Program-made: the position numbers and the translations under genes
Assembly: GCA_048267965.1 (NCBI GenBank)
Contig: JBLWWK010000015.1
Coordinates: 6,461-70,460, forward strand
Origin: GCA-2705995 sp048267965
GTDB taxonomy: Bacteria > Bacteroidota > Bacteroidia > Flavobacteriales_G > Salibacteraceae
Direction of reading: 5' to 3'
DNA: 64,000 nt
The notes under the pieces: generated by a model
Told to the model about the DNA's origin: nothing
What the model saw: only the letters and a program-made list of their open reading frames with translations
Databases searched by the model: none
Shown: positions 36,691-45,855 of the stretch, piece by piece
Numbering within the stretch: the stretch's first letter is position 1
Layout of the letters: every line of letters starts with the position of its first letter

Positions 36691-36894
36691 ATGAACAAAA
36701 AATTATTATTCGCTTTAGCCATTGTTAGTTTGTTAGGTGCATCGTGTTCGAAATGTTACGATTGCCGAACTCAAGTAGAAATCACCGATGGCAACGGTAA
36801 TGTAATCAGTACCGAAGAGCGCACCGAAGAAGTGTGTACGGCTAGTAAAGACGAAGTAGACGACAAAGAATCAGAAGGTTACGATTGCTCTTGA
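36691..36894 (+). CDS. Small cysteine-rich lipoprotein
   Basis: 67 residues. Lipoprotein signal MNKKLLFALAIVSLLGASC (C19), then a short acidic mature part with four further cysteines (KCYDC, VC, DC) that could form two disulfides. I do not recognise a function. Similar small lipoproteins (CYDCxT start) are scattered in Flavobacteriales. A terminator overlaps its stop codon. Confidence 0.7.
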   Translation: MNKKLLFALAIVSLLGASCSKCYDCRTQVEITDGNGNVISTEERTEEVCTASKDEVDDKESEGYDCS

Positions 36895-36911
36895 TCGAAG
36901 AGCAATTTTTT
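36884..36911 (+). terminator. Terminator overlapping the stop codon of the small lipoprotein
   Basis: ATTGCTCT pairs with AGAGCAAT around a 7-base loop that contains the TGA stop, followed by TTTTT. The T-tract touches the 3' end of the convergent SUI1 gene. Confidence 0.75.
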
Positions 36912-37254
36912 AACCACCCGCTTTTTTCACATTGTATCCTTTTTTGGTGAGTAATTGTACCATCTTGTCTCGGTGATCGCCTTGAATAAGAATTTCTCCA
37001 TCCTTGGCAGAACCGCCCACTCCACAGCTCGATTTTAACTCTTTCGAAAGGTCTTTTAAGTCGTCTTGGGTTCCTACAAAACCTTTTACAACAGAAACTA
37101 TTTTATTGCCTCCTTTGCGATCTAACCATATTTTAAGGTGCTGTTCGCTAGGTTCTAATGTGATTTCTTCTTCTTCTTCGTTAAAAGCATACGAGAAGTT
37201 AGAATTGGTAGAATAGACTACACCCTCTCTGTTTTTTTTGCTTTTTTTAGCCAT
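36910..37254 (-). CDS. SUI1/YciH-family translation factor
   Basis: 114 residues. A lysine-rich start (MAKKSKKNREGVVYSTN) precedes a SUI1/eIF1-like domain with LDRKGGNKIVSVVKGFVG, SSCGVGGSAKDGEILIQGDHRDKM, the family's most conserved stretch. The bacterial members bind the small ribosomal subunit and influence start-codon choice, though their exact role is not settled. Its own mRNA is predicted to be leaderless (box 4 bases before the ATG). Confidence 0.9.
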   Translation of the reverse strand: MAKKSKKNREGVVYSTNSNFSYAFNEEEEEITLEPSEQHLKIWLDRKGGNKIVSVVKGFVGTQDDLKDLSKELKSSCGVGGSAKDGEILIQGDHRDKMVQLLTKKGYNVKKAGG

Positions 37255-37258
37255 GCGA

Positions 37259-37266
37259 CAAAGGTA
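37259..37266 (-). promoter_or_regulatory. -7 box 4 bases before the SUI1 ATG
   Basis: Minus strand TACCTTTG, then TCGC and the ATG at 37254. Transcription should start on or next to the A of the start codon. Confidence 0.6.
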
Positions 37267-37294
37267 TTATAAGTTGAAAAAAGCCAAAAACTAT

Positions 37295-37924
37295 CTACGG
37301 TTTTGTCAATATCGCAGTGCACTGACTGGTGCCGAAAATATTCGAATAATCAATTACCATCGTAATTTCATTCCGCAAAGAGTTAATCTCTCCCGCAGCA
37401 GAAAAAGTGATAAAACCAGCGCCAGCAGTTTGCTCAACTAAGAAAATAGAATCTTGGTTTACAAAACCGGCAACGGGTGTGTTGCCAAAAGCTAAAAACG
37501 GTTGTATGTAAATGCTGTCTTCTATTTGGGGAGGAAACGAAACTATTTGTTCTTGAGCTAACGAAAACTGAATTCCACAATCAGAAGTAGCTTGCCAAGT
37601 GCCAGCGAATTTTTCTCGCACATCAATGCAGCTGCCATCATCTTGGGTAGCTTCGGGGTTGTAATTTTCAGATTTAGGATTAGTACATCCTTCAATGATG
37701 CAACTGCCATCATCTAGGGTCGCTTGCGGATTATAGTTGGTAGAGTTCGGGTTCATGCATCCGCGAATATCGGTGGCATAAACACAATTATTGCTATTTT
37801 CGGTAGCGTTTCCGTCAAAATTTAACGCAAAAGGGTCGGTGCATCCCTCTTGATTTTTGGAGCATGCGGTAATCAATAAAAAACCGAATAAAACCGCTAA
37901 AAGATGAAATTTGACTGTTTTCAT
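37295..37924 (-). CDS. Lipoprotein with three Cys-Asn-Pro/DDGSC repeats
   Basis: 209 residues; lipoprotein signal with C21 (FGFLLITAC). Residues about 28-98 contain three tandem repeats of about 24 residues of the form CxxPxxxNYNPxATxDDGSC, the first more diverged, likely small calcium-binding or disulfide-bonded units. The remaining 110 residues form a beta-rich domain that I do not recognise (about 105-209). Its start overlaps the stop of the EGF-like lipoprotein (TAATG), so the two are coupled. Confidence 0.75.
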   Translation of the reverse strand: MKTVKFHLLAVLFGFLLITACSKNQEGCTDPFALNFDGNATENSNNCVYATDIRGCMNPNSTNYNPQATLDDGSCIIEGCTNPKSENYNPEATQDDGSCIDVREKFAGTWQATSDCGIQFSLAQEQIVSFPPQIEDSIYIQPFLAFGNTPVAGFVNQDSIFLVEQTAGAGFITFSAAGEINSLRNEITMVIDYSNIFGTSQCTAILTKP

Positions 37925-38406
37925 TACGGTAGATTTATTTTTTCACCAGTTGCCGAACAATTGTTTACTGCGCCATCCAATTCGAACGTGTATTCAAGAG
38001 TTAATACTTCGTTTTGGTAGGAACCCGATCCTGATATAAAACCAAATTGATAGGTCTGTTTTGGAATTTCAAACCCAGTTCTAGAGGCCATGGCCATTAC
38101 GGAAATAGGTTCGTTTAGAAGGTTGTTAATATATAGATAGTCTCCCCGATTGGCATTTCTTGAAATATGGATAAAGGACGATGGATTTTCGCATTCTCCA
38201 TCTAAAGAAAATGTTCCTAGGAAATTAGCTCGAAATTCTTGTTCGCATTCTGCACCCGAAAAGCCAATGGGACAATCGCATTCGCCATCAAAACAAACGC
38301 TGCCGTTAACGCAACTTACATCTTTACAATTGTTTGTGCATTGAGTAAACAAAAGTACGCAAGCAGTAATAAGGGCTTTGTGAAGTAGAAGTTTCCCTAT
38401 GCTCAT
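37924..38406 (-). CDS. EGF-like lipoprotein
   Basis: 160 residues with a lipobox LLFTQC (C23). An EGF-like unit follows at once (CKDVSCVNGSVCFDGECDCPIGFSGAEC, six-cysteine spacing), then a beta-rich domain of about 100 residues. This layout is common in surface lipoproteins of Bacteroidota. The C-terminal domain resembles that of the downstream gene in length and in ending with a Cys near the C-terminus, so the pair may be related by duplication (inference). It contains a GTAGGAACC copy read as GSY. Confidence 0.72.
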   Translation of the reverse strand: MSIGKLLLHKALITACVLLFTQCTNNCKDVSCVNGSVCFDGECDCPIGFSGAECEQEFRANFLGTFSLDGECENPSSFIHISRNANRGDYLYINNLLNEPISVMAMASRTGFEIPKQTYQFGFISGSGSYQNEVLTLEYTFELDGAVNNCSATGEKINLP

Positions 38407-38494
38407 TATTAAAGGTTCAATTTACTTTCGAAGATAGGCTATTTTTAAGAGAATTATAACCACTATAAATGCTTTGAAGCCCTACTTATAATGC

Positions 38495-38502
38495 TAATTT
38501 TG
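38495..38502 (+). promoter_or_regulatory. -7 box of the E1 gene
   Basis: TAATTTTG, 23 bases before the ATG at 38526. Confidence 0.55.
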
Positions 38503-38525
38503 GAACCCGATTTAAGAAAATAAAC

Positions 38526-40505
38526 ATGATAAAGTTTGATCGATCTGGTTTCTCAGATACCGAATTAAAAGATATTTACAAGCAGATTTTGCTTCCTCGA
38601 ATGATTGAAGAAAAAATGTTGATTCTTCTTCGTCAAGGTAAAATCTCAAAATGGTTTTCTGGCTATGGACAAGAAGCGGTTTCTGTAGGAGCCACTTTAG
38701 CCATGGAAAAAGAAGAATTTATTCTTCCGATGCACAGAAATTTAGGCGTTTTCACAGCGCGTGAATTACCGTTAGACCGATTATTCGCACAATTTCAAGG
38801 AAAGCCACATGGGTTTACCAATGGCCGTGATCGTTCTTTTCACTTTGGTGCAAAAGACTACAACATTGTAGGGATGATTTCTCATTTGGGACCACAAATG
38901 GGCGTGGCTGATGGTATTGGTTTATCTGATCTTTTAGATAAGAAAGAAAGCGCTACCCTTGTAGTTACAGGCGATGGTGGAGCCAGTGAGGGTGATTTTC
39001 ACGAGTCGTTAAATGTAGCTGCTGTTTGGAATTTGCCCGTTATTTTTATGGTTGAAAATAACTCTTGGGGGTTAAGTACACCTAGTAAAGAGCAGTTTAA
39101 CCACAACCAATTTGTTGATAAGGCCATTGGCTACGGAATTGAAGGCGTTCAAGTAAATGGCAATAATATTCTTGAAGTAATCAAAACCATGAAAACGGTA
39201 GCGGAAGATATTCGTAAGAACCCGAAACCGGTAATAGTGGAGATGATGACTTTCAGAATGCGCGGCCATGAAGAAGCGTCTGGAACCAAATACTATCCTG
39301 AAGGTATTCAAGATGAATGGTCGAAAAAAGATCCGGTCAATAATTTTGAGCATTTCTTGCTAGAAACCAAGGTGATTTCGCAAGAAGAAGTTGATGCTTT
39401 AAAAGCCGATATTAAAGAGCAGATTAACAAGGGGTTAGAAGTGGCTACAGCTGCCGAAGAGGTCACTTTTAATAAGGAGAAAGAACTTGCAGATTTATAT
39501 GCTCCTTTTTCTTTTCAAGAGCAAAAACCAGAAGGCAAGGTTGAAGATATGCGCTTGATAGATGCCATTTCTGATGGCTTAAAGCATGCTATGCTTAAGC
39601 ACGATAATTTGGTGCTAATGGGCCAAGATATTGCTGAGTATGGAGGCGTTTTTAAAATTACCGATGGTTTTGTGAGCCAATTTGGGAAAGACCGCGTTAG
39701 AAATACTCCATTGTGTGAATCGGCCATTTTAGGAACCGCACTCGGTTTATCGATAAAAGGCAAGAAAGCGATGATGGAAATGCAATTTGCTGATTTTGTC
39801 TCAGAAGGAATTACCCAAATTTGTAACAACTTAGCTAAGATTCATTACCGTTGGGGCCAAAATGCAGATGTAGTTGTGCGTATGCCAACGGGCGCTGGAG
39901 TAGGAGCGGGGCCGTTCCACTCTCAATCGAACGAAGCTTGGTTTACCCATGTTCCTGGTTTAAAAATTGCCTATCCTGCTTTCCCAGAAGATGCGAAAGG
40001 TTTGTTGTTAACCGCCTTTGAAGATCCCAATCCGGTGATGTTTTTCGAGCACAAAGCCTTGTATAGAAGCTTGTCAGGATCGGTTCCTACCGAGTATTAT
40101 AACTTGCCTTTTGGTAAGGCTAGAGTGGTTTCTGAAGGAACCGATTTGTCTATTATTACGTACGGAATGGGTGTGCATTGGGCATTGCAACTTGAAGAAA
40201 AGCATCCAGAGTGGAATTTAGAGATTGTTGATTTGCGCACACTGGCTCCGTTAGATTATGCAACTATTGAGCAATCAGTAGAAAAAACGGGCAAGGTATT
40301 GGTATTGCACGAAGACACACTTTTTGGCGGAATTGGTGGTGAAATTGCTGCTTATATTGGAGAAAACTGTTTTGAACATTTAGATGCTCCAGTTATGAGA
40401 AGTGGAAGCTTAGATATTCCGGTTCCGTTTCACCCAACCTTAGAGGCTGGTTTCTTGGCCAATGCAGAGTTAGAAGAAAAATTAACGAAGCTAATGACTT
40501 ACTAA
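38526..40505 (+). CDS. 2-oxoacid dehydrogenase E1, fused alpha and beta subunits
   Basis: 659 residues. Residues 1-320 are the thiamine-diphosphate-binding E1 alpha part (VVTGDGGASEGDFHESLNVAA, VENNSWG); 335-659 are E1 beta (AISDGLKHAMLKHDNLVLMGQDIAEYGG, and the C-terminal transketolase-like domain). Separate genes encode these in most bacteria; the fusion is a recognised Bacteroidota form, usually assigned to the branched-chain complex. It decarboxylates 2-oxoacids and acylates the lipoyl group of E2 (14570-15892). Confidence 0.92.
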   Translation: MIKFDRSGFSDTELKDIYKQILLPRMIEEKMLILLRQGKISKWFSGYGQEAVSVGATLAMEKEEFILPMHRNLGVFTARELPLDRLFAQFQGKPHGFTNGRDRSFHFGAKDYNIVGMISHLGPQMGVADGIGLSDLLDKKESATLVVTGDGGASEGDFHESLNVAAVWNLPVIFMVENNSWGLSTPSKEQFNHNQFVDKAIGYGIEGVQVNGNNILEVIKTMKTVAEDIRKNPKPVIVEMMTFRMRGHEEASGTKYYPEGIQDEWSKKDPVNNFEHFLLETKVISQEEVDALKADIKEQINKGLEVATAAEEVTFNKEKELADLYAPFSFQEQKPEGKVEDMRLIDAISDGLKHAMLKHDNLVLMGQDIAEYGGVFKITDGFVSQFGKDRVRNTPLCESAILGTALGLSIKGKKAMMEMQFADFVSEGITQICNNLAKIHYRWGQNADVVVRMPTGAGVGAGPFHSQSNEAWFTHVPGLKIAYPAFPEDAKGLLLTAFEDPNPVMFFEHKALYRSLSGSVPTEYYNLPFGKARVVSEGTDLSIITYGMGVHWALQLEEKHPEWNLEIVDLRTLAPLDYATIEQSVEKTGKVLVLHEDTLFGGIGGEIAAYIGENCFEHLDAPVMRSGSLDIPVPFHPTLEAGFLANAELEEKLTKLMTY

Positions 40506-40579
40506 TATCGTTTGTCAAGTATCTGTATCTTTACCCTAACAGATTGCTTTTTTGGAAAGAAATTTGTTGTTATTCAGAT

Positions 40580-41170
40580 ATGCGATACGCTTTCATCATA
40601 CTATTTACTTTATTCGTGGCTGGTTCGTTTGCTCAAGAAAACGAACCAGCTACTGGTTCTAGCGTATATCGAGGTACCGTTTATCAAGGCGATACCATTG
40701 CTAACATTACTTTACGAACTCATCAGCTAACAGAACGCAGAACGTGGAAAGACCGTAGAGCGTATGTTCGTTACACTAAGCTTTCTAAAAAGGTGAAAAA
40801 GGTGTATCCGTATGCTCAATTAGCTGGGCAGAAGTTAGAGGCATATGCGCATCAACTAGATTCGGTTAAGACTGAAAGAGAAAGAAAAGTCTTTTACAAG
40901 AAGGTAGAGAAAGAACTACGAGAAGAGTACGAAGGCGAACTTAAAAAACTAACCATCTCAGAGGGGAGAATCTTGGTAAAACTAATCGATAGAGAAACCG
41001 GAAACACCAGTTATCAATTAGTAGAAGATTTGAGAGGTAAGTTTAGTGCCTTTTTTTGGCAAGGCTTAGCGCGCGTTTTCGGTCAAAATTTAAAATCAAA
41101 TTACGATCCGCAAGGTGAAGATCGAGAAATTGAGTTTATTGTTCAGCAAATAGAAGCGGGTTTGATTTAA
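40580..41170 (+). CDS. DUF4294 domain-containing exported protein
   Basis: 196 residues from the ATG at 40580 with a signal peptide (MRYAFIILFTLFVAGSFAQ). The core YVRYTKLSKKVKKVYPYAQLAGQKLEAY, followed by KLTISEGRILVKLIDRETGNTSYQL, is the DUF4294 signature. The family is restricted to Bacteroidota and lies in the periplasm; function unknown. It follows the E1 gene with a 74-base gap and converges on the receiver gene. Confidence 0.85.
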   Translation: MRYAFIILFTLFVAGSFAQENEPATGSSVYRGTVYQGDTIANITLRTHQLTERRTWKDRRAYVRYTKLSKKVKKVYPYAQLAGQKLEAYAHQLDSVKTERERKVFYKKVEKELREEYEGELKKLTISEGRILVKLIDRETGNTSYQLVEDLRGKFSAFFWQGLARVFGQNLKSNYDPQGEDREIEFIVQQIEAGLI

Positions 41171-41178
41171 CCGATTGT

Positions 41179-41643
41179 TTAGTCTAACAATTTCTGGCGT
41201 AATAAAAATTCTAATTGCTGATTCGCTTTTTTCAACTTCTCTAGCAATTCTTTATTTTCTTTACGTAGGCTAAAAACTTCGTAAGCATTTTCGATGTTCA
41301 TGCGTAACTCTTGCTCATTCCAAGGTTTGGTAATATAACGGTAAATCTGCCCTTGGTTAATGGCGTTTATTACGGCCTCGATATCTGTATAACCTGTTAG
41401 TAGAATACGGATAGGGTCTGGATACTTATCTAAGATAGATACCAAAAACTCTACACCAGATTCATCGGGCATACGTTGATCAGTGATAATAATATCTACT
41501 GATTCTTTTTCGAGTAGTTTGCGGCCTTCTGCCGCAGAAATGGCTAGATGAATTTTATAATCTCTTCTAAAGGTAGCTTTAAAAGCGGTGAGATTGTTTT
41601 CTTCATCGTCAATATAAAGGATTGAAATTTTAGAATCTCCCAT
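41179..41643 (-). CDS. Single-domain response regulator with coiled-coil tail
   Basis: 154 residues. Receiver domain 5-122 with phosphoacceptor D55 (IIITDQRMP), acidic pair D12-D13, LLTG and K106 region (ITKPWNE). The DQRMP form is typical of RpfG/HupR-type receivers. A coiled coil of about 30 residues ends the protein (ENKELLEKLKKANQQLEFLLRQ); there is no output domain. Its receiver is clearly a paralogue of that in the REC-kinase at 45856, so it may compete for or relay the same phosphoryl group. Confidence 0.88.
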   Translation of the reverse strand: MGDSKISILYIDDEENNLTAFKATFRRDYKIHLAISAAEGRKLLEKESVDIIITDQRMPDESGVEFLVSILDKYPDPIRILLTGYTDIEAVINAINQGQIYRYITKPWNEQELRMNIENAYEVFSLRKENKELLEKLKKANQQLEFLLRQKLLD

Positions 41644-41864
41644 TAGTCATTTTGAATTATCGCGAGCGAATATAAATATAAAAAATAGGCTTGGATTCAT
41701 TCATCCACCGTATTTTCTGAACATTGTCTCAAGATGAGTATAAGTTAAAAAAGATGATTAAATGATAAAACACAAGCTTTATTATTATTTCTATTTTTCG
41801 CCCCATTCAGAATTACCCTGTTAAAAGAACAAACCTTAAATTACACCTACCATAATTCATTGTT

Positions 41865-42962
41865 ATGCTAGAAAATTCAACTCAATCCCCAGAGTGTAAA
41901 GATTCGGCTTTTGAACCTTTGGTTCTCAATCCAAAAGACGAGAGTGCATTTAAAACGATATCAGAATACAGAGAACAAGCAAAAGTTCGAGTTGTTGACT
42001 CAATTCGTTCACAAATTCGCGAGTTATTAAAATTGCGTAACCCAGCAGAGTTTGGTTCCTACCAAGATTTAGACGAAAGAATTACCCGTTATCTGGGAGA
42101 AAACCCCGATGAATATGGAGTTTGGGTTTTTTACCCTTGGAGAAACACGCTCGTTCACATTGTGGGCGAAGCAGAATTTATTGAACTGCGAACCAACCGA
42201 AATCAGTATAAGATAACAGTAGAAGAACAGCGATTATTAGCGAAGAAAACCATTGGAGTTATTGGTTTATCGGTGGGTAATTCTGTAGCGATTACCTTAG
42301 CTATGGAGCGCATTGGTGGCCATTTAGTTCTTGCTGATTTTGACCACCTTGAAGTGAGCAACTTGAATAGAATTCGCAGTGGATTGCCAGATTTAGACCT
42401 GAGTAAAGCAGTAATTGCAGCTCGACAAATTGCCGAAATAGATCCTTTTATAAAAATCACATTATTTTCTGATGGTCTTACCGAAGACAATATGCAAAAC
42501 TTTTTTACTGGTGATGGAACCCGTAAATTAGATGCAGTAGTTGAGGTTTGCGACAGCATCCATCTGAAAATAAAAAGTCGTTTCAAAGCGCGCGAACTGG
42601 GAGTTCCGGTGGTTATGGATACCAACGATAAAGGAATGGTAGACATAGAACGGTTCGATTTAGAACCTGACCGACCTATTTTTCACGGCTACTTAGAAGA
42701 AGAACAAGTAAAAAATATTGATGCAGTGGCTGGAGATGAAATGCTCAAAATTGTGTCACAAATTATTAGTTTAGGCGATGTGTCTGAACGATTGAAACTT
42801 TCGATGCCAGAAATTGGGAAAACGATTACCTCTTGGCCTCAGCTCGCTTCAGGTGTTTCTTTAGGAGGAGCTATCTCTGCCAATGTTGTTAGAAGAATGA
42901 TGCTGAATCAGTTTTCTAAAAGCGGAAGGTTTTATGTTGATCTCGATGGTTTAATTAAGTAG
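41865..42962 (+). CDS. ThiF/E1-like adenylyltransferase family protein (Rv1355c-like)
   Basis: 365 residues. A 120-residue N-terminal region of unknown fold precedes a Rossmann domain with IGVIGLSVGNSVAITLAMERIG (130-151), DFDHLEVSNLNRIRSG (158-173, arginine region of E1 enzymes) and DAVVEVCDSIHLKIKSR. ThiF/MoeB/UBA1 enzymes adenylate the C-terminus of a small protein or a peptide; here no zinc cysteine pairs are seen. Mycobacterial Rv1355c is about twice as long, so this is an E1-like half only. It is the first gene of a four-gene operon. Confidence 0.8.
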   Translation: MLENSTQSPECKDSAFEPLVLNPKDESAFKTISEYREQAKVRVVDSIRSQIRELLKLRNPAEFGSYQDLDERITRYLGENPDEYGVWVFYPWRNTLVHIVGEAEFIELRTNRNQYKITVEEQRLLAKKTIGVIGLSVGNSVAITLAMERIGGHLVLADFDHLEVSNLNRIRSGLPDLDLSKAVIAARQIAEIDPFIKITLFSDGLTEDNMQNFFTGDGTRKLDAVVEVCDSIHLKIKSRFKARELGVPVVMDTNDKGMVDIERFDLEPDRPIFHGYLEEEQVKNIDAVAGDEMLKIVSQIISLGDVSERLKLSMPEIGKTITSWPQLASGVSLGGAISANVVRRMMLNQFSKSGRFYVDLDGLIK

Positions 42963-42972
42963 TAGTTGAGCA

Positions 42973-43683
42973 ATGATTCGAATTAGAGCATTTAAAGCAA
43001 CCAGTGATCAAGAGTCTTGTGAACTTTTTGCTTCTGGACACGAGCAGGTGTTAAGAGATTTTGGGGTAATAAAAGTAACCTCTTCGAATAAAGAGTGGTT
43101 TGGAGATCCTAATGTTTATGTAATTTTAGTTGAGAATGAAGATGGCAGCCAGGTTTATGGCGGTGCTCGAATTCATTTGGCGGGTTCTGGAAATCCGCTT
43201 CCGGTAGAAAATGCCGTGGGCGAGATGGATCCAAAAATCTACGAACGCATTGCATCTGACATGAAAGATGGAGTAGGCGAAATGTGTGGATTATGGAATG
43301 CCAAAGAGGTGAGAGGTTCTGGCGTGAGTAAATTACTTACAAAAGCGAGCGTTGCTAAGGCAGGAGCCCATATTGCCAATCTCTTGAAGATTAAAACACT
43401 TTGGGTACTTTGTGCTCCGTATACCGTGAAAATGGTGCAAAAAGCAGGTTTTAAAATCGAAGAAGATTTAGGAGACAATGGTACGTTTCCGTATCCGAAG
43501 CCCGATTGGTTGGCTACTGTTTTGGCTTTGAGAGATACCGACACGTTAAATTCTGCCGACTCTGACGAAAGAGCCGAAATTTTTGACCTACGCACTACCC
43601 CAAAGCAAAATAGGGTTGAGAAAGGTCCCAAAGGTGAATTGATAATCGAATATGATCTTTACATTGAAGATTTAGTTGATTGA
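42973..43683 (+). CDS. GNAT-fold N-acyltransferase
   Basis: 236 residues. Residues 1-185 follow a GNAT plan: RIHLAGSGNPLPVENAVGE, then GEMCGLWNAKEVRGSGVSKLLTKASVA (acyl-CoA pyrophosphate loop region) and LWVLCAPYTVKMVQKAGFK. The pattern recalls autoinducer synthase/FeeM-like acyltransferases more than ribosomal acetyltransferases, but I cannot assign the substrate. The C-terminal 50 residues are acidic and unlike known domains. It lies 10 bases after the ThiF-like gene and 22 bases before the sensor kinase. Confidence 0.7.
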   Translation: MIRIRAFKATSDQESCELFASGHEQVLRDFGVIKVTSSNKEWFGDPNVYVILVENEDGSQVYGGARIHLAGSGNPLPVENAVGEMDPKIYERIASDMKDGVGEMCGLWNAKEVRGSGVSKLLTKASVAKAGAHIANLLKIKTLWVLCAPYTVKMVQKAGFKIEEDLGDNGTFPYPKPDWLATVLALRDTDTLNSADSDERAEIFDLRTTPKQNRVEKGPKGELIIEYDLYIEDLVD

Positions 43684-43705
43684 TTTCTTACAACCACGTT
43701 TACAA

Positions 43706-45850
43706 ATGAGAAAAATACTTACAACCCTTATCGTACTCTTCTTTAGTCTGGCTGGTTTTAGCAAAGACATTGTTGTTGAACCCAATACGTTGAATAAGCT
43801 TGGGGAAGGCATGCAAGTGTTCAGTACCGAAGAAGATTTAACGGTTCATCAGGTTCTGATAAAAGGCTCTTTTATGCCGATTGATTCGGAAGTGCCTAAT
43901 CTCGGGGTGTCGAATAAAACCCATTGGATTAAATTTTCTATCCATAATAAAGAATCGATCGATAATATCTTAATTGATATTAATAACCCCATCTTAGATG
44001 TTGTTAACCTTTATACAGAGTCTTCTTCTGGCTACGATTTGGTAGTTTCAGGAGAACAAGTACCGATTAGTGATCGCTATTTAGAACATCAAGATTTTAT
44101 TTTTCCATTAGACTTAGCACCGGGTGAAAAGAAAAACTACTTACTGCAAGTAAAAAGCGGTGAGCAAGTACTTTTACCTGTTTTAGCAGGCGAGTCGGGG
44201 GTTGTAATGCAAAACCTGTTACTGAGAAACGTAATTATGGGCCTTTATTTCGGGCTTATTTTGGTGATGTTTTTCTACAACTTGTTTATTTACTTCACAA
44301 CAAAAGATCGTTCGTATTTAACGTATGTTGTTTACATCTTGAGTGTGGGGTTGGTTCAAGCGAATTTACAAGGTTTCACGTATAAGTTTCTTTGGCCAAA
44401 TAGTCCTTGGTTGGCGGCTAATAGCGTATATATATTGAACACAACCACAGCTATTTTAGCGGTTACCTTCATGAGGGGGTTCGTTCATATTAAAGATTAT
44501 TTGCCTAAGCTCAACAGAGTGTTAGACGTGTTCCTACTACTATACGTAGTAAGTTTATTGGTGGCTATTTTGGGCAATTACAACTTTGCTTACATGTTAA
44601 TGAATTTCACAGCGTTGGCGTTGTCTTTTTATATGCTGGTGATTTTAGGCATGGCAGTGCAAAGAGGTTCTCGACCTGCAAAATTCTTTATGTTAGCATG
44701 GTCGGTATTTTTGGTAGGCGTTATCTTGTTTGTATTAAAAGACGCTTCGATTATTCCTCACAACAATTTAACAGCGGCCATTTTGCAAATTGGCTCTGGT
44801 GGAGAGGTAATTCTTCTTTCTTTTGGTTTGGCCGATAAAATCAATACACTGAAAAAAGAAAAAGAAGAATCGCAGAAAATGGCCCTTGAAGCTTCGAAAG
44901 AAAATGAAAGAATCGTACGTGAGCAAAATATGATTCTCGAAGCCAAAGTAAGCGAAAGAACCAAAGAATTAAGAGATGCTAATACCGATTTAGAGTCAGC
45001 ACTCACCAACTTGAAAAATGCTCAAACTCAACTGGTAGATCAAGAGAAAATGGCCAGCTTAGGGCAGCTAACTGCTGGTATTGCTCACGAAATAAACAAT
45101 CCCATCAACTTTGTAACCAGTAATGTAAGTCCGCTTAAACGCGATGTTGCCGATGTTTTTGAAGTGTTAGACAAATACGGGAATCTTCAATCTGGAGAGC
45201 AATTCGATACCGAAAAAGAGGCGATAGAAGAGCTAAAAGAAGAAGTAGAACTCGATTTTGTACGAACCGAAATCAATTCACTTTTAAAAGGTATTGAAGA
45301 AGGAGCCAGCAGAACCGCAGAAATTGTACGCGGTCTAAAGGTGTTTTCTCGTATGGATGAGCAAGATTTAAAACGAGTAGATCTTCGAGAAGGAATCAAT
45401 TCTACACTTACTCTTTTGCGCAGTAGCATGCACGGTAAAATAGACGTAGAAAGAAACTACGAAGTGGTAGGGAATGTAGAATGTTACGCTGGGAAACTCA
45501 ATCAAGTTTTTATGAATATCTTGAGTAACAGTATTCATGCGATTTTAGACGCCAACCGAGAGCAAGGCTCGCTAAAAATTGCCATTCTAAATAAAGATGC
45601 CGATAATGTGTTAATTACCATTGAAGATAACGGAACGGGTATGCCAGACCACGTAAAACAACGTATTTTTGAACCGTTTTTTACTACGAAAAAGGTAGGT
45701 GAAGGAACCGGACTCGGCATGTCGATTTCTTACAGCATCATTGAAAAACACAATGGTTCTATAGAAGTAGAAACCAAAAACGGAGAAGGAACCAAATTTT
45801 TAATAACACTGCCCAAACTACAAACTGAAGAGAACACCACAGAAGATTGA
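43706..45850 (+). CDS. 7TMR-DISM sensor histidine kinase
   Basis: 714 residues from the ATG at 43706. Signal peptide (MRKILTTLIVLFFSLAGFS), extracytoplasmic 7TMR-DISMED2 sugar-binding-like domain (about 30-165), seven membrane helices (about 172-375), coiled coil (385-450), then HisKA with H461 (GIAHEINNP) and HATPase with N, G1 (DNGTGM) and G2 (GTGLGMS) boxes. DISM extracellular domains bind small ligands, often carbohydrates. It is the sensor of the ThiF/GNAT operon and is followed 5 bases later by a second kinase. Confidence 0.92.
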   Translation: MRKILTTLIVLFFSLAGFSKDIVVEPNTLNKLGEGMQVFSTEEDLTVHQVLIKGSFMPIDSEVPNLGVSNKTHWIKFSIHNKESIDNILIDINNPILDVVNLYTESSSGYDLVVSGEQVPISDRYLEHQDFIFPLDLAPGEKKNYLLQVKSGEQVLLPVLAGESGVVMQNLLLRNVIMGLYFGLILVMFFYNLFIYFTTKDRSYLTYVVYILSVGLVQANLQGFTYKFLWPNSPWLAANSVYILNTTTAILAVTFMRGFVHIKDYLPKLNRVLDVFLLLYVVSLLVAILGNYNFAYMLMNFTALALSFYMLVILGMAVQRGSRPAKFFMLAWSVFLVGVILFVLKDASIIPHNNLTAAILQIGSGGEVILLSFGLADKINTLKKEKEESQKMALEASKENERIVREQNMILEAKVSERTKELRDANTDLESALTNLKNAQTQLVDQEKMASLGQLTAGIAHEINNPINFVTSNVSPLKRDVADVFEVLDKYGNLQSGEQFDTEKEAIEELKEEVELDFVRTEINSLLKGIEEGASRTAEIVRGLKVFSRMDEQDLKRVDLREGINSTLTLLRSSMHGKIDVERNYEVVGNVECYAGKLNQVFMNILSNSIHAILDANREQGSLKIAILNKDADNVLITIEDNGTGMPDHVKQRIFEPFFTTKKVGEGTGLGMSISYSIIEKHNGSIEVETKNGEGTKFLITLPKLQTEENTTED

Positions 45851-45855
45851 GACTA

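Noticed and set aside
37620..37850. Tandem repeats at 37.6-37.9 kb as a CRISPR array
   Set aside because: The repeats are coding, diverged, and correspond to three protein repeats of about 24 residues with no spacers.
42203..42646. 147-codon frame antisense to the ThiF-like gene
   Set aside because: The sense frame carries the conserved E1 motifs; the antisense frame is rich in Ser/Arg as is usual for shadows in this genome.
43239..43631. 130-codon frame antisense to the GNAT gene
   Set aside because: It is the mirror of a well-supported gene with close operon spacing and shows no domain of its own.
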